64,000 nucleotides of DNA from Frigoribacterium sp. PhB24 (GCF_003755185.1 NZ_RKIC01000010.1:1-64000); one strand, 5' to 3'; shown: positions 50,104 through 57,894, counted from the first letter of the stretch. Notes: generated from the letters alone by a model not told the origin. Program-made: numbers and translations.

Positions 50104-50963
50104 CTTGCAGCTGCCACCTTCTTGAACGGACCCTGGGGAAGAACCTTGGCTTCGTAGCAGGCGGAACTGGTGACGCCGGAACGGTTCAGGTTCACGATTG
50201 TCCGCAAGATGCTCTTGGCGGTGCGGAGTCCCACGGCGCCGCAGATGAGGGCAAGGGCTTTACCTGCAACTCCGGTGAGCTTGGAGAGGGTGCACCCAGC
50301 AATCGCGCCGACACCGCCCACGGCGATGACAGCCGCCGCGATCGCCTTCATCTCCGCTCCGCTCATGCTCACGTAGAGCCCGGCTCCGTTGTAACCGGAG
50401 AGGCGGGGGATCAGTTTTGGGTCCGCCACGACGGGGAAGGTGGCATCTGTGGTGTCCACGGTCTGGGTGATGGTGTTGCCCTCGATCGAGTACGACGTCG
50501 GCAGGGACTCGCCTCGGGCGTCAACAGCCCAGGGCTGTTCGAACTCAGCCAGCGTCAGGACCAGCCCCTCAGATTCGACCGCCACAGTCACACGGTCTCC
50601 TTCGTCCCGGAGGACAGCTCCGTCGGGTACGTCGACAGCGAAGTCAGCTGCCGTCTCACCCTGGTCAAGAACGGTCAGGACCTGCACTCCGTCGTCCCGC
50701 AGCTTCACTGCTGAGGACTCCGCGTCGGCCGGCGTGATGGTCACAGCGCCCAGAGAAGTTCGGGCAAGACCCGCACCATCCACTTCCTGCGTCCCCGCAA
50801 GAGGCTGCGCGGAGTCGTCCGCGCTTTGCCCGACGCTGACCAGCGCCCTGTCGATGACGGCGTCGGGGGCGTTGAACTCGGCTGCGCTTGCCGTCGTTCC
50901 CCCGGTGACGATGAGTGCTCCCGCAACGGCGAGTGCTCCCAGCAGCGAATACGACTTCTTCAT
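50097..50963 (-). CDS. Secreted protein with hydrophobic four-cysteine C-terminal domain, candidate bacteriocin/toxin
   Basis: A 288-residue exported protein; AAGGACG seven bases before the ATG fixes the start. A signal peptide (1-27, ending TTASA) is followed by a beta-rich acidic region (30-175) that ends in EGNTITQTVDTTDATFPVVA then DP. This FPVVADP joint recurs in actinobacterial secreted proteins ahead of variable C-terminal domains. Residues 183-288 are different: basic, Gly/Ala-rich, with two hydrophobic helices (207-223 and 231-246) and four cysteines at 224, 241, 269 and 288, the last being the final residue. This suits a processed membrane-active peptide. Toxic function is inferred from the architecture and the coupled small membrane protein. 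Confidence 0.7.
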   Translation of the reverse strand: MKKSYSLLGALAVAGALIVTGGTTASAAEFNAPDAVIDRALVSVGQSADDSAQPLAGTQEVDGAGLARTSLGAVTITPADAESSAVKLRDDGVQVLTVLDQGETAADFAVDVPDGAVLRDEGDRVTVAVESEGLVLTLAEFEQPWAVDARGESLPTSYSIEGNTITQTVDTTDATFPVVADPKLIPRLSGYNGAGLYVSMSGAEMKAIAAAVIAVGGVGAIAGCTLSKLTGVAGKALALICGAVGLRTAKSILRTIVNLNRSGVTSSACYEAKVLPQGPFKKVAAARC

Positions 50964-51199
50964 GAATCGTCCTTTGCTAAGCCCAGGTGGGCGAGAAGTC
51001 CCCAGTGGCCTCCTCGTGGCGATCATGGCATATTCAACATACCGACTGGTGGAATGTCCGTTGAAATTCTAGAGAGACATTGTGGGGGCGTGCCGAAGGC
51101 GGGCTGCATCGCAGGAGTCAACCAAGCCGACAGCAGTCCCTCCTGCGCACGAGCGCTTCGTCCTGGGCCCGATTGTGCTCGCGGACCCTCCGGGCGATG

Positions 51200-51378
51200 A
51201 CGCGCGCCAGCCCGCCGCCGACTGAGCCACACCGCCCCCGCACCGCACCGCACCGCACCGCACCGTGTGCCGTGCATGGCACCGCGTCTCGTCGGTGTGC
51301 GATGCCCGAAACGCGGTGCCATGCGGCCGAGGAGGCGCGGGTCGCCACCGCGAGCACCTCGCGCACGTCGACACCCGC
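51200..51378 (+). repeat. Direct repeat, copy 2 (about 180 bp)
   Basis: It contains a second copy of the LigD-polymerase C-terminal codons and stop (51200-51225), fewer CACCG units, and the shared 115-bp block ending GACACCCGC at 51378, one base before the ligase stop codon. The intact repeat lacks the rest of the polymerase gene, so it is a partial duplication. Confidence 0.85.
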
Positions 51379-52476
51379 CTACGCGAGCACCTCGCCCAGG
51401 TCGTACGCCGCCGGGACCTCGAGCTGGTCGAAGCCGCACGAGCGCGCCTCACGGTCGTCGCGCCACCGTTCGACCTGCACCGTGTGGCGGAACCGGGAGC
51501 CCTCCATCTGGTCGTACCGCACCTCGACCACGCGCTCGGGACGCAGCGGGACGAACGACACGTCCTTGCCCGACGAGAAGCGGCTGCGCTCGGTCTCGGC
51601 GTGCCGCACCTCGCCGTCGTCGTCGCGGTCGACGAACGGGGCCAACTCGTCGACGAGCGCGAGGCGACGGGCGTCCGAGAAGGCGGACGCGCCTCCGACG
51701 TTGCGCAGCTCGCCCTCGGCGTCGTACAGCCCGAGCAGCAGCGACCCCACGCCCGAGCCGCTCTTGTGCACGCGGTAGCCCAGCACCACCACGTCCGCGG
51801 TGCGGTGGTGCTTGACCTTGAGCATCGTCCGCTTGCCCGGAGCGTAGGAGGCGCGGGTCGGCTTGGCCACGACCCCGTCGAGCCCGGCGCCCTCGAACTC
51901 GGTCAGCCACCGACGGGCGACCGCGACGTCGTCCGTGGCCTGGCTGACGTGCAGGGGGTGATCCGCGCCTCCTGCCGTGTCGGCCGCGCCGTCGTCGGGA
52001 CCGAGCGTCTCGAGCAGCAGGGCGTGGCGCTCGGCGAACGGGGTGTCGAGCAGGTCGCGCTCGCCCAGGGCGAGCAGGTCGAACGCGACGAACATCGCGG
52101 GGGTCGCGACGCTGAGCTTCGCGACGCGCGACGCGGCCGGGTGGATGCGCTGGCCGAGGGCGTCCCAGTCGAGCCGCTCGTGACCCGGCTCGCCGGTGCG
52201 CACGACGATCTCGCCGTCGAGCACGCACGGGCCCGGCAGCAGACGGGCCAGGGCCTCGACCAGCTCGGGGAAGTAACGGGTGAGCATCTTGGAGCCGCGG
52301 CTGCCGATCTCGATCGTCAGCGCGTCGGTGGCGGCGCGCTCGGCGTAGACGATGCCGCGGAACCCGTCCCACTTGGGCTCGAAGAGGAGCCCGCCCTCGA
52401 CGGAGTCGGGCTCGGGCACGTCCGCCACGGCCTTGGCGAGCATCGGGACGATCGGTTCGGCGGCGGTCGGGATCAT
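51379..52476 (-). CDS. ATP-dependent DNA ligase (LigC-like)
   Basis: A 365-residue ligase with nucleotidyltransferase and OB-fold domains only, the LigC size. Motif I with the adenylated Lys is LFEPKWDGFRGIVY (about residue 34), motif III reads FVAFDLLALGERDLLD, motif IV is GLDGVVAKP, motif V is TMLKVKHHRTADVVV, and the OB-fold ends RFRHTVQVERWRDDR. KPTRASYAPGK includes a GGAGGCGCGG-encoded RAS (51847-51856), and a second copy lies at 51963-51972. It probably cooperates with the separate LigD polymerase in end joining or repair. Confidence 0.92.
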   Translation of the reverse strand: MIPTAAEPIVPMLAKAVADVPEPDSVEGGLLFEPKWDGFRGIVYAERAATDALTIEIGSRGSKMLTRYFPELVEALARLLPGPCVLDGEIVVRTGEPGHERLDWDALGQRIHPAASRVAKLSVATPAMFVAFDLLALGERDLLDTPFAERHALLLETLGPDDGAADTAGGADHPLHVSQATDDVAVARRWLTEFEGAGLDGVVAKPTRASYAPGKRTMLKVKHHRTADVVVLGYRVHKSGSGVGSLLLGLYDAEGELRNVGGASAFSDARRLALVDELAPFVDRDDDGEVRHAETERSRFSSGKDVSFVPLRPERVVEVRYDQMEGSRFRHTVQVERWRDDREARSCGFDQLEVPAAYDLGEVLA

Positions 52477-52515
52477 GCGCCGAGTCTGCTCTCGCCGGGC
52501 GCCCGTGCGGCCAGA

Positions 52516-52573
52516 CCCCTGGAAGTCGCCGAGACCCCCGTGCGCGCCGAAGGGGCTCGGCGACTTCCTGGGG
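52516..52573. repeat. Long inverted repeat between divergent genes
   Basis: CCCCTGGAAGTCGCCGAG (from 52516) and CTCGGCGACTTCCTGGGG (ending 52573) are inverted copies with one mismatch, around a centre with a further CCCC/GGGG pair. Unlike the other hairpins here, it lies between two gene starts, so a terminator role is less natural than a regulatory one. Confidence 0.6.
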
Positions 52574-52618
52574 CGTGAGCGATCGACGGGACCGGCCGCG
52601 ACCGGGTTGGATGGACGG

Positions 52619-53710
52619 GTGCGTGTCTGTGTGGTCGTCCCCGTCCGAGACGACGGAGCCCTGCTCGACGCGTGCCTCCGGTCGCTCGCGCGGCAGACCC
52701 ACGTGCCCGACGAGGTGATCGTCGTCGACAACGGCAGCACGGACGACACCGTCGAGGTGGCCCTGCGGCACGGCGCCCGGGTCGTCACCGAGGCCGAGGT
52801 GGGGATCGCCGCGGCCGCGAGCACCGGCTACGACGCCGCCGCCGGGGTCGACTCCGGTGCGGGCATCGACGCGCCTGCCGACCTGATCGGCCGGGTCGAC
52901 GCCGACAGCGTCCTGCCCCGCACCTGGGTCGCCGACCTCGTCCGCACTCTCGGGGACGACCCCGACGTGCTCGCCGTCAGCACGAACGCGCGCTTCTACG
53001 ACGCACCCGTCGGCGCCGAACGCCTGCTCTCCGCCCTCTACGTCGGTGCGTACCACCTCGTGATCGGGGCCGCCCTGGCGCACTGGCCGCTGTTCGGCTC
53101 GACGATGATGATGCGTCGCACCGCCTGGCTCGACGTCCGCGACGAGGTGCACCGGCACGAGACGCTGCTGCACGACGACATGGACCTCGCCCTGCACCTC
53201 GGCGACCGGCAGCTCGCCGGTCGGGGCCGCATCGCCTACCGTCGGGACGTCGTCACGGGCATCTCGGCCCGGCCGCTCGATCCCGGCAACGCGCCCTGGT
53301 TGCGCACCTACCGGGCCCTGCACTCGTTCACGGTGCACGGCACCGACGGGCTGCCCTGGTCGCGCTGGTTGCGCGCCGACCCGGCCGGCCTCTTCACGCG
53401 ACTCGGCTGGACGCCGTCACCGGTGGTGGACGCTCGAGCGGCCGTGGCCGACGGCGTCGACCCCGACGGCGCCGTCGACGTCACCCCCGGACGAGGAGGC
53501 GCGCGCGGCCCGTCCGCGGACGTCTCCACCCACGAGGAACGGCAGGCCCAGCCCGGCCAGCAGCGACCCGAGGCCGCCCGCGGCGAGGTCGCCGATCGTG
53601 TCGTCGTAGCCCACGAAGATCGCCGAGTCGATCAGGGTGTGGCCCGCCCACTCGCCCATCTCCCACAGGGTGCCGGCGGCGAGGCCGAACGCGACCGTCA
53701 GCAGGACTGA
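52619..53710 (+). CDS. Family 2-type glycosyltransferase with an antisense-overlapping tail
   Basis: A GT-A glycosyltransferase frame of 363 codons. VRVCVVVPVRDDGALLDACL opens the domain, VIVVDNGSTDDTVE is the nucleotide-sugar loop, LIGRVDADSVLP holds the metal-binding DxD, and LLHDDMDLALHLG is near the catalytic end. Family-like sequence ends around residue 270 (RLGWTPSPVV, near 53420). The remaining 90 or so residues are Gln/Arg-rich and run antisense to the coding part of the convergent membrane-protein gene, so they look like read-through after loss of the original stop. The GTG start lacks a ribosome site. Confidence 0.8.
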   Translation: MRVCVVVPVRDDGALLDACLRSLARQTHVPDEVIVVDNGSTDDTVEVALRHGARVVTEAEVGIAAAASTGYDAAAGVDSGAGIDAPADLIGRVDADSVLPRTWVADLVRTLGDDPDVLAVSTNARFYDAPVGAERLLSALYVGAYHLVIGAALAHWPLFGSTMMMRRTAWLDVRDEVHRHETLLHDDMDLALHLGDRQLAGRGRIAYRRDVVTGISARPLDPGNAPWLRTYRALHSFTVHGTDGLPWSRWLRADPAGLFTRLGWTPSPVVDARAAVADGVDPDGAVDVTPGRGGARGPSADVSTHEERQAQPGQQRPEAARGEVADRVVVAHEDRRVDQGVARPLAHLPQGAGGEAERDRQQD

Positions 53711-54121
53711 GCCGACGCGGGCGGAGCGACCCGCGCCTCCTCGTCCGTCACGGTCGCGGTCGAGCGACACGATCCACCCCGCGCGCCGGGCGAGCACGAC
53801 GAACACGGCCGCGAGCAGGCCGTTGAGCACGAAGTGCACGACCGTGTCGTAGCCGGCGACTCGGGTGTAGAGCTCGAAGACGCTGCTCCACGCGGCTCCG
53901 AGGGCGGCGACGCCGACCATCAGGTCGAACGTGGCACGCAGGCCGAGCATGCGGGGCACGAGCGTGCCGAGCAGCGCCAGCATCAGCACGGCGATCTCGA
54001 CGACGCCCCACCCGACGCCCACCACGACGACGCTGAGGGCCGCGACCACGCGCACGGCGTCGGCGACGTACTCGAGCAGGCCGTACGGGCGGCGGAGGAA
54101 GGTCTCGGCGAGGGTGGTCAT
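53417..54121 (-). CDS. Polytopic membrane protein (DUF2238/YjdF-like)
   Basis: A 234-residue protein with about six helices. The last conserved block, AAGTLWEMGEWAGHTLIDSA then VGYDDTIGDLAAGGLGSLLA, is like the DUF2238/YjdF family, in which a Trp-Glu pair and a Asp-Thr-x2-Asp block are conserved. Real homology seems to end near LPFLVGGD (about 53530); the last 40 residues are Gly/Ser/Arg-rich and overlap the glycosyltransferase C-terminus. A GGAGGCGCGG copy (53731-53740) encodes part of a loop. The ATG lies one base after the EEP-hydrolase stop, so the two are an operon. Confidence 0.72.
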   Translation of the reverse strand: MTTLAETFLRRPYGLLEYVADAVRVVAALSVVVVGVGWGVVEIAVLMLALLGTLVPRMLGLRATFDLMVGVAALGAAWSSVFELYTRVAGYDTVVHFVLNGLLAAVFVVLARRAGWIVSLDRDRDGRGGAGRSARVGSVLLTVAFGLAAGTLWEMGEWAGHTLIDSAIFVGYDDTIGDLAAGGLGSLLAGLGLPFLVGGDVRGRAARASSSGGDVDGAVGVDAVGHGRSSVHHR

Positions 54122-54122
54122 C

Positions 54123-55040
54123 TCAGGCCTCCTGGGGGCGGTGTCCGTCGTGCCCGTGGTCGGCCGGCCAGCGCACGACGGCGTGCACCGGGTCGTGGTC
54201 GGAGGGGGCGACGCCGCCGGGACGGACCCCGCCGACGCCGGCCCGCCCGACGCGTGCGTCGGCGTCGACGAGCAACCAGTCCAATCGGCGGCCGCCGACT
54301 CGCGGCGGGCCGTAGTTCGAGTACGAGCCCCACCCGGGGTCGAGGCGTTCGTCGGCGACCTCGCGGCTGTCGACGAGTCGGCCACGGGTGAGTTCGCGGT
54401 GCGCGGGGGAGCCGACGACGGCGTTGAAGTCGCCCATCAGGGCGACGGGTCCGTCGAGGGCGTCGGTGTAGGTCCGCAGCTGCACGGCCGAGTGCAGCCT
54501 CGAACGGGCCGAGAGGTGGTCGAAGTGCGTGACGACGACGTGCAGCCGGGCTCCGGCCGCGAGGTCGTCGAGCTCGACGTGGACCGCCGTGCGGGGGATC
54601 ATGTTGCCGTACGACCGCGACCCCGGCACGCCGGGCGTGGCCGACAGCCAGAGCGCGTCGTGCCGGACGATCCTCAGCCGGGTGGTGTCGACGTGCAGTT
54701 CGACGCGCTCGCCACCGCGGTCGCGGTCGCGGCCCGTGCCGACCGAGGCGTAGTCGGTGCCCAGCGCGTCCGTGAGCTGCGCGGACTGGTCGGGCAGCGC
54801 CTCCTGGATTCCCAGCACCGACGGACGCTCGGCCTCGAGCAGGAGGCGCAGTGCCGGCAGGCGGGTCGACCAGCGGTCGGCGAGCGCGTGGCGGGTGGTC
54901 AGCACCTGCGGCATGCGGCGACGGACGTTGTAGGTCATGAGGTGCAGGTCGGGGGCGTCGACGGGGCCGACCGTGGGGACGACCCGGTCGTCACCCGCGC
55001 CGGAGCCGGTGGGGGCGGGGGAGCTGGTCGCGGGTGTCAT
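54123..55040 (-). CDS. Endonuclease/exonuclease/phosphatase-family hydrolase
   Basis: A 305-residue EEP-fold metal-dependent phosphodiesterase. Active-site blocks are visible in order: LMTYNVRRRM (Asn), VLGIQEALPDQ (Glu), VVTHFDHLS (His), ALMGDFNAVVG (Asp-x-Asn) and PSDHDPVHAVV (Asp-His). A Thr/Pro/Ser-rich start of 25 residues has no signal peptide, so it is probably cytoplasmic. Relatives cleave nucleic acids, phospholipids or sugar phosphates, and the sequence does not decide. It precedes the membrane-protein gene by a single base. Confidence 0.88.
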   Translation of the reverse strand: MTPATSSPAPTGSGAGDDRVVPTVGPVDAPDLHLMTYNVRRRMPQVLTTRHALADRWSTRLPALRLLLEAERPSVLGIQEALPDQSAQLTDALGTDYASVGTGRDRDRGGERVELHVDTTRLRIVRHDALWLSATPGVPGSRSYGNMIPRTAVHVELDDLAAGARLHVVVTHFDHLSARSRLHSAVQLRTYTDALDGPVALMGDFNAVVGSPAHRELTRGRLVDSREVADERLDPGWGSYSNYGPPRVGGRRLDWLLVDADARVGRAGVGGVRPGGVAPSDHDPVHAVVRWPADHGHDGHRPQEA

Positions 55041-55129
55041 GGCGTGTGCGACGGTAGGCCGTCACGCACGTCACCGCCCGCCTCGGAGCCCGCCGGGTGT
55101 CCGCAGGATGCGCATCATGTGTCGCCTTC

Positions 55130-55234
55130 GCGATCCGATGCGTCGATTTCGGTCGAACTTTTGTCATCGCTCGACATAAGTGACAGAGTTGGGTCCAGAC
55201 CACCTGAACCCCTCACGACAAAGGAGTCACCCCC
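55130..55234 (+). promoter_or_regulatory. Upstream control region of the isomerase-oxidoreductase operon
   Basis: This stretch is distinctly A/T-richer than its surroundings. It contains TGTCA (55162-55166) and TGACA (about 55181-55185) as a spaced inverted pair, and TCGATTTCGGTCGA (about 55143-55156) just before it. A strong AAGGAG lies ten bases before the ATG. One of the inverted pairs is likely an operator for a sugar-responsive repressor not encoded in the window. Confidence 0.4.
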
Positions 55235-56038
55235 ATGACCTCGTCACCCTCCGTGCAGCTCTACACGGTCCGAGACGCCGTCTCGGCCGACCTGCAGGGC
55301 GCCGTCGCCCGCATCGCCGAGATCGGCTTCACCAAGGTCGAGCCCTACTCGTTCGTCGAGCGCGCCGACGAGTTCGAGAAGGCCTTCGCCGACTCGGGCG
55401 TCACCGCCCCCTCGGGTCACGCTCCGGTCATCGACTCCGACGAGCCCGAGCGTGCCTTCGCGGCCGCCGTGCAGCTGGGCATCGGCACCGTCATCGACCC
55501 GTTCATCCCGAGCGACCGCTGGCAGACCGCCGACGACGCCCGTCGCATCGCCGACCGCGTCAACGAACTGCAGGTGCTCGCCGCGGCCTCCGGCCTGGGG
55601 TTCGGCTACCACAACCACCAGTGGGAGTTCGCGAACCAGGTCGACGGGCGCCCCGTCTACGACTTCTTCCTCGAGCGCCTGAACGACGACGTCGTGCTCG
55701 AGATCGATACGTTCTGGTCGACGGTCGGCGGCATGGACACCCCCGCGCTGCTGCGCTCGTTGGGTGACCGCGTCCGGTTCTTGCACGTCAAGGACGGCAA
55801 GATCTCGGGCGACATCGCGACCGCGCTGCCCAGCAGCGAGAGCGCCCTCGAGGTGCCCGACGCCCTCGCCGCCGCCTTCAAGAACCAGACCCCGGCCGGT
55901 CAGGGTGACGTCGACGTGGCCGCCGTCCTCGCCGCCGCGCCGCACGCCCTGCGCGTCGTCGAGTTCGACGACTACGCGAAGGACGTCTTCGACGGCGTCG
56001 CGGAGTCCTTCGCCTGGCTGCAGGAGAACGACAAGTGA
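55235..56038 (+). CDS. Sugar phosphate isomerase/epimerase-like TIM barrel
   Basis: A 267-residue AP-endonuclease-2-fold protein of the IolE/IolI-like group. It opens SVQLYTVRDAVSADLQGAVA, has the metal-ligand segments GYHNHQWEF and LEIDTFWSTVGG, then VRFLHVKDG and a late VVEFDDYAKD. These supply the Glu, Asp and His ligands of a divalent metal. It overlaps the Gfo/Idh/MocA gene by GTGA, a common partnership in breakdown of inositols and keto-sugars. The substrate is not fixed. Confidence 0.88.
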   Translation: MTSSPSVQLYTVRDAVSADLQGAVARIAEIGFTKVEPYSFVERADEFEKAFADSGVTAPSGHAPVIDSDEPERAFAAAVQLGIGTVIDPFIPSDRWQTADDARRIADRVNELQVLAAASGLGFGYHNHQWEFANQVDGRPVYDFFLERLNDDVVLEIDTFWSTVGGMDTPALLRSLGDRVRFLHVKDGKISGDIATALPSSESALEVPDALAAAFKNQTPAGQGDVDVAAVLAAAPHALRVVEFDDYAKDVFDGVAESFAWLQENDK

Positions 56039-57162
56039 GCGGCGTCGACACGACGGGCGGCCGCACGGGTCGCGTGGGCGTCGGCGTCATCGGCGCGGGC
56101 GTCATCAGCGGCACCTACCTCGAGAACATGACCCGGTTCGCCGACCTCGAGGTGCTCTTCGTCGCCGACCTCGACCTCGACCGCGCGAAGGCGCAGGCCG
56201 AGACGTACGGGGTGCCGGGCCATGGCACGGTCGACGAGCTGCTCGCGATCGACGAGATCGAGATCGTCGTCAACCTGACCATCCCGGCCGTGCATGCCGA
56301 GGTCGGGCGTCAGATCATCGCCGCCGGCAAGAACGTCTGGAGCGAGAAGCCCCTCGCCCTCGACCACGAGTCCGCGCGCGACCTGCTCGCCGCCGCCGAG
56401 GCGGCCGGCGTCCGCGTCGCGTGCGCCCCCGACACCGTGCTCGGCGCCGGCATCCAGACCGCGATGCGCGCCATCGCCCGCGGTGACATCGGCCAGCCGC
56501 TCACGGCGACCACGATGTTCCACGTGCCCGGGCCCGAGTCGTGGCACCCCAACCCTGACTTCCTGTTCGCGCTCGGGGCCGGTCCGCTCTTCGACATGGG
56601 GCCGTACTACGTGACGACCCTCGTGCACGCGTTCGGCTCGGCCAGCCGCGTCAGCGCCGTGTCGTCGAAGTCGTTCGACACGCGCTCGATCGGCAGCGGA
56701 CCGCGCGCCGGCCAGACCTTCCCGGTCGAGGTGCCGACGCACCACGCGGCGCTCATCGAGTTCGCGGGCGGGCAGTCGGCCCAGTCGACGTTCTCGTTCC
56801 AGAACGCGCTGCCCCGCATGGGTTTCGTCGAGATCAGCGGCACCGAGGGCACCCTCGTTCTTCCCGACCCCAACACGTTCGAGGGCGACTCGAGCCTGTG
56901 GCGCTTCGGCCACGACGAGCCCGAGACGCTCACGGCCGCGGGGTCGACCTACGGCCGCGGGTCGGGCGTGCTCGACCTCGCCCGGGCGATCCGGGGTGGC
57001 GATACCGAGCGGGCGAGCGGGGCCGTGGCCTCGCACGTCCTCGACGTGCTGCTGGCGATCTCGTCGGCCGCCGAGCAGGGCGCGCCGGTCGCCGTCGAGT
57101 CGGCGGTACAGCAACCGGTGCCGCTCGACGAGGACTGGGACCCTTCGGCCGCGACCCTCTAG
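56035..57162 (+). CDS. Gfo/Idh/MocA-family NAD(P)-dependent oxidoreductase
   Basis: A 375-residue dehydrogenase. The Rossmann start is VGVGVIGAGVISGTYLENM, the EKP motif with the catalytic Lys is NVWSEKPLALDHE (about residue 103), and the C-terminal alpha/beta domain contains GPLFDMGPYYVTTL with the conserved substrate-site residues. Length is normal. It is the second gene of an operon with the TIM-barrel isomerase, so the two probably oxidise and isomerise the same sugar or inositol. A 22-bp hairpin ends the operon. Confidence 0.9.
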   Translation: MSGVDTTGGRTGRVGVGVIGAGVISGTYLENMTRFADLEVLFVADLDLDRAKAQAETYGVPGHGTVDELLAIDEIEIVVNLTIPAVHAEVGRQIIAAGKNVWSEKPLALDHESARDLLAAAEAAGVRVACAPDTVLGAGIQTAMRAIARGDIGQPLTATTMFHVPGPESWHPNPDFLFALGAGPLFDMGPYYVTTLVHAFGSASRVSAVSSKSFDTRSIGSGPRAGQTFPVEVPTHHAALIEFAGGQSAQSTFSFQNALPRMGFVEISGTEGTLVLPDPNTFEGDSSLWRFGHDEPETLTAAGSTYGRGSGVLDLARAIRGGDTERASGAVASHVLDVLLAISSAAEQGAPVAVESAVQQPVPLDEDWDPSAATL

Positions 57163-57212
57163 GCCGGTCGGCCGCCGGGCCGCCGGGCCGCCGGGCCGCC
57201 GAGCCGCCGAGA

Positions 57213-57260
57213 AGACACGACATGCCGCTCACCTGAGAAGGTGAGCGGCATGTCGTGTCT
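57213..57260. terminator. Perfect 22-bp hairpin between convergent genes
   Basis: The arms 57213-57234 (AGACACGACATGCCG...) and 57239-57260 (...CGGCATGTCGTGTCT) are exact complements with loop GAGA. It follows the oxidoreductase stop by 50 bases and the GCCGCCGG tandem run at 57169-57208, and converges on the Thr-rich protein gene. Confidence 0.8.
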
Positions 57261-57320
57261 CCGGAGTGGAGCAGGCCGACCGGGCGCGCGGGTTCAGGTC
57301 GCGCGCCCGGTCGGTGTCGA

Positions 57321-57593
57321 CTACGCGGTGCGGATCGAGCCGGTCGCCGTGTGGATCGAGCCCGTGGCGGTGCGGACCGACGCCGTCACGGCCGAGAGGC
57401 GACGCAGCGCACTGGCGGTGTAGCGACCGATCGACAGGTCGCGACGAGCGGGCGTGCTGACGTACGAACCGGGGGCGACGTCGGCGGCGAGCGAGCCGAC
57501 GTACGAGCCGACGGTCGTGGGCGCGGCCGTGCCGACGTAGCGGCCACCGAGCGGGGTGACGGCGGTGCGGGTGGTCGTGGCGGTGGTGTTCAC
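57321..57593 (-). CDS. Small Thr-rich repetitive protein
   Basis: A 90-residue protein of unknown function. AGGAGTCACC before the GTG at 57593 supports this start. An in-frame ATG at 57731, with AGAAGG five bases upstream and an A/T-rich palindrome in front, would add 46 residues and is a real alternative. The sequence has short internal repeats: YVGT, SYVGS and SYVST spaced by about ten residues, then VRTATGS, IHTATGS and IRTA at the end. No membrane helix or signal peptide is visible. The repeats could form a beta structure or a binding surface. Confidence 0.55.
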   Translation of the reverse strand: MNTTATTTRTAVTPLGGRYVGTAAPTTVGSYVGSLAADVAPGSYVSTPARRDLSIGRYTASALRRLSAVTASVRTATGSIHTATGSIRTA

Positions 57594-57739
57594 GGTGACT
57601 CCTCGGGGCTGGGCGGGTGGTGCTGGTCGGGGGCCCGCGATCGTGGGATCGAGCGGGCGGCCACCGGCGGGGAGGGCTGCGCCGAGGTGCTCGACGGTGA
57701 CCCTGGCCTCCGTCGGCGTTGTCACCACCATACGCCTTC

Positions 57740-57756
57740 TTTTGATTAATTCAAAA
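57740..57756. promoter_or_regulatory. A/T-rich palindrome TTTTGATTAATTCAAAA
   Basis: A 17-bp palindrome with six-base arms and five central bases, of strikingly low GC for this chromosome. It lies nine bases upstream of the alternative ATG of the Thr-rich protein, where a promoter -10/+1 region would be. The layout resembles operators of MarR-type repressors. Confidence 0.55.
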
Positions 57757-57786
57757 CAACGCGGCCGTTCCTCGCTTTCCGGACAG

Positions 57787-57853
57787 GACGCACCACGCTC
57801 GCGTCGTGGAACCACGCTCCGCGGTGGTTCGACGACACGTCCGTGGTGCGACC
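57787..57853. repeat. 67-bp palindromic element, copy 2
   Basis: This copy matches 35331-35397 without gaps; 13 of 67 positions differ, many in pairs on opposite arms or in the centre. It lies between the SDR stop (57895) and the Thr-rich gene, i.e. after a minus-strand gene end. Confidence 0.7.
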
Positions 57854-57894
57854 TCGGAGCGGCGCGCGGCAGGGCCACGCCCGTCGACCTCCGC

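Larger units (their letters stand above)
48948..51378. mobile_element. Candidate 2-kb insertion between LigD-polymerase and ligase genes
   Basis: The two long direct repeats frame 49150-51199. The interior is less GC-rich than the flanks and holds a decayed serine recombinase, a hairpin and the secreted-protein/membrane-protein pair. Without the insert the polymerase and ligase genes would be close convergent neighbours separated by one copy of the repeat. Either a mobile cassette or duplication-mediated gain would give this picture. Confidence 0.6.

Noticed and set aside
51265-52578. Plus-strand 437-codon frame opposite the ligase
   Set aside because: It mirrors ligase codons; all six ligase motifs lie on the minus strand.
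57169-57208. GCCGCCGG tandem run as a functional element
   Set aside because: Short GC-only tandem repeats are expected slippage products in this composition; nothing ties it to the adjacent terminator.
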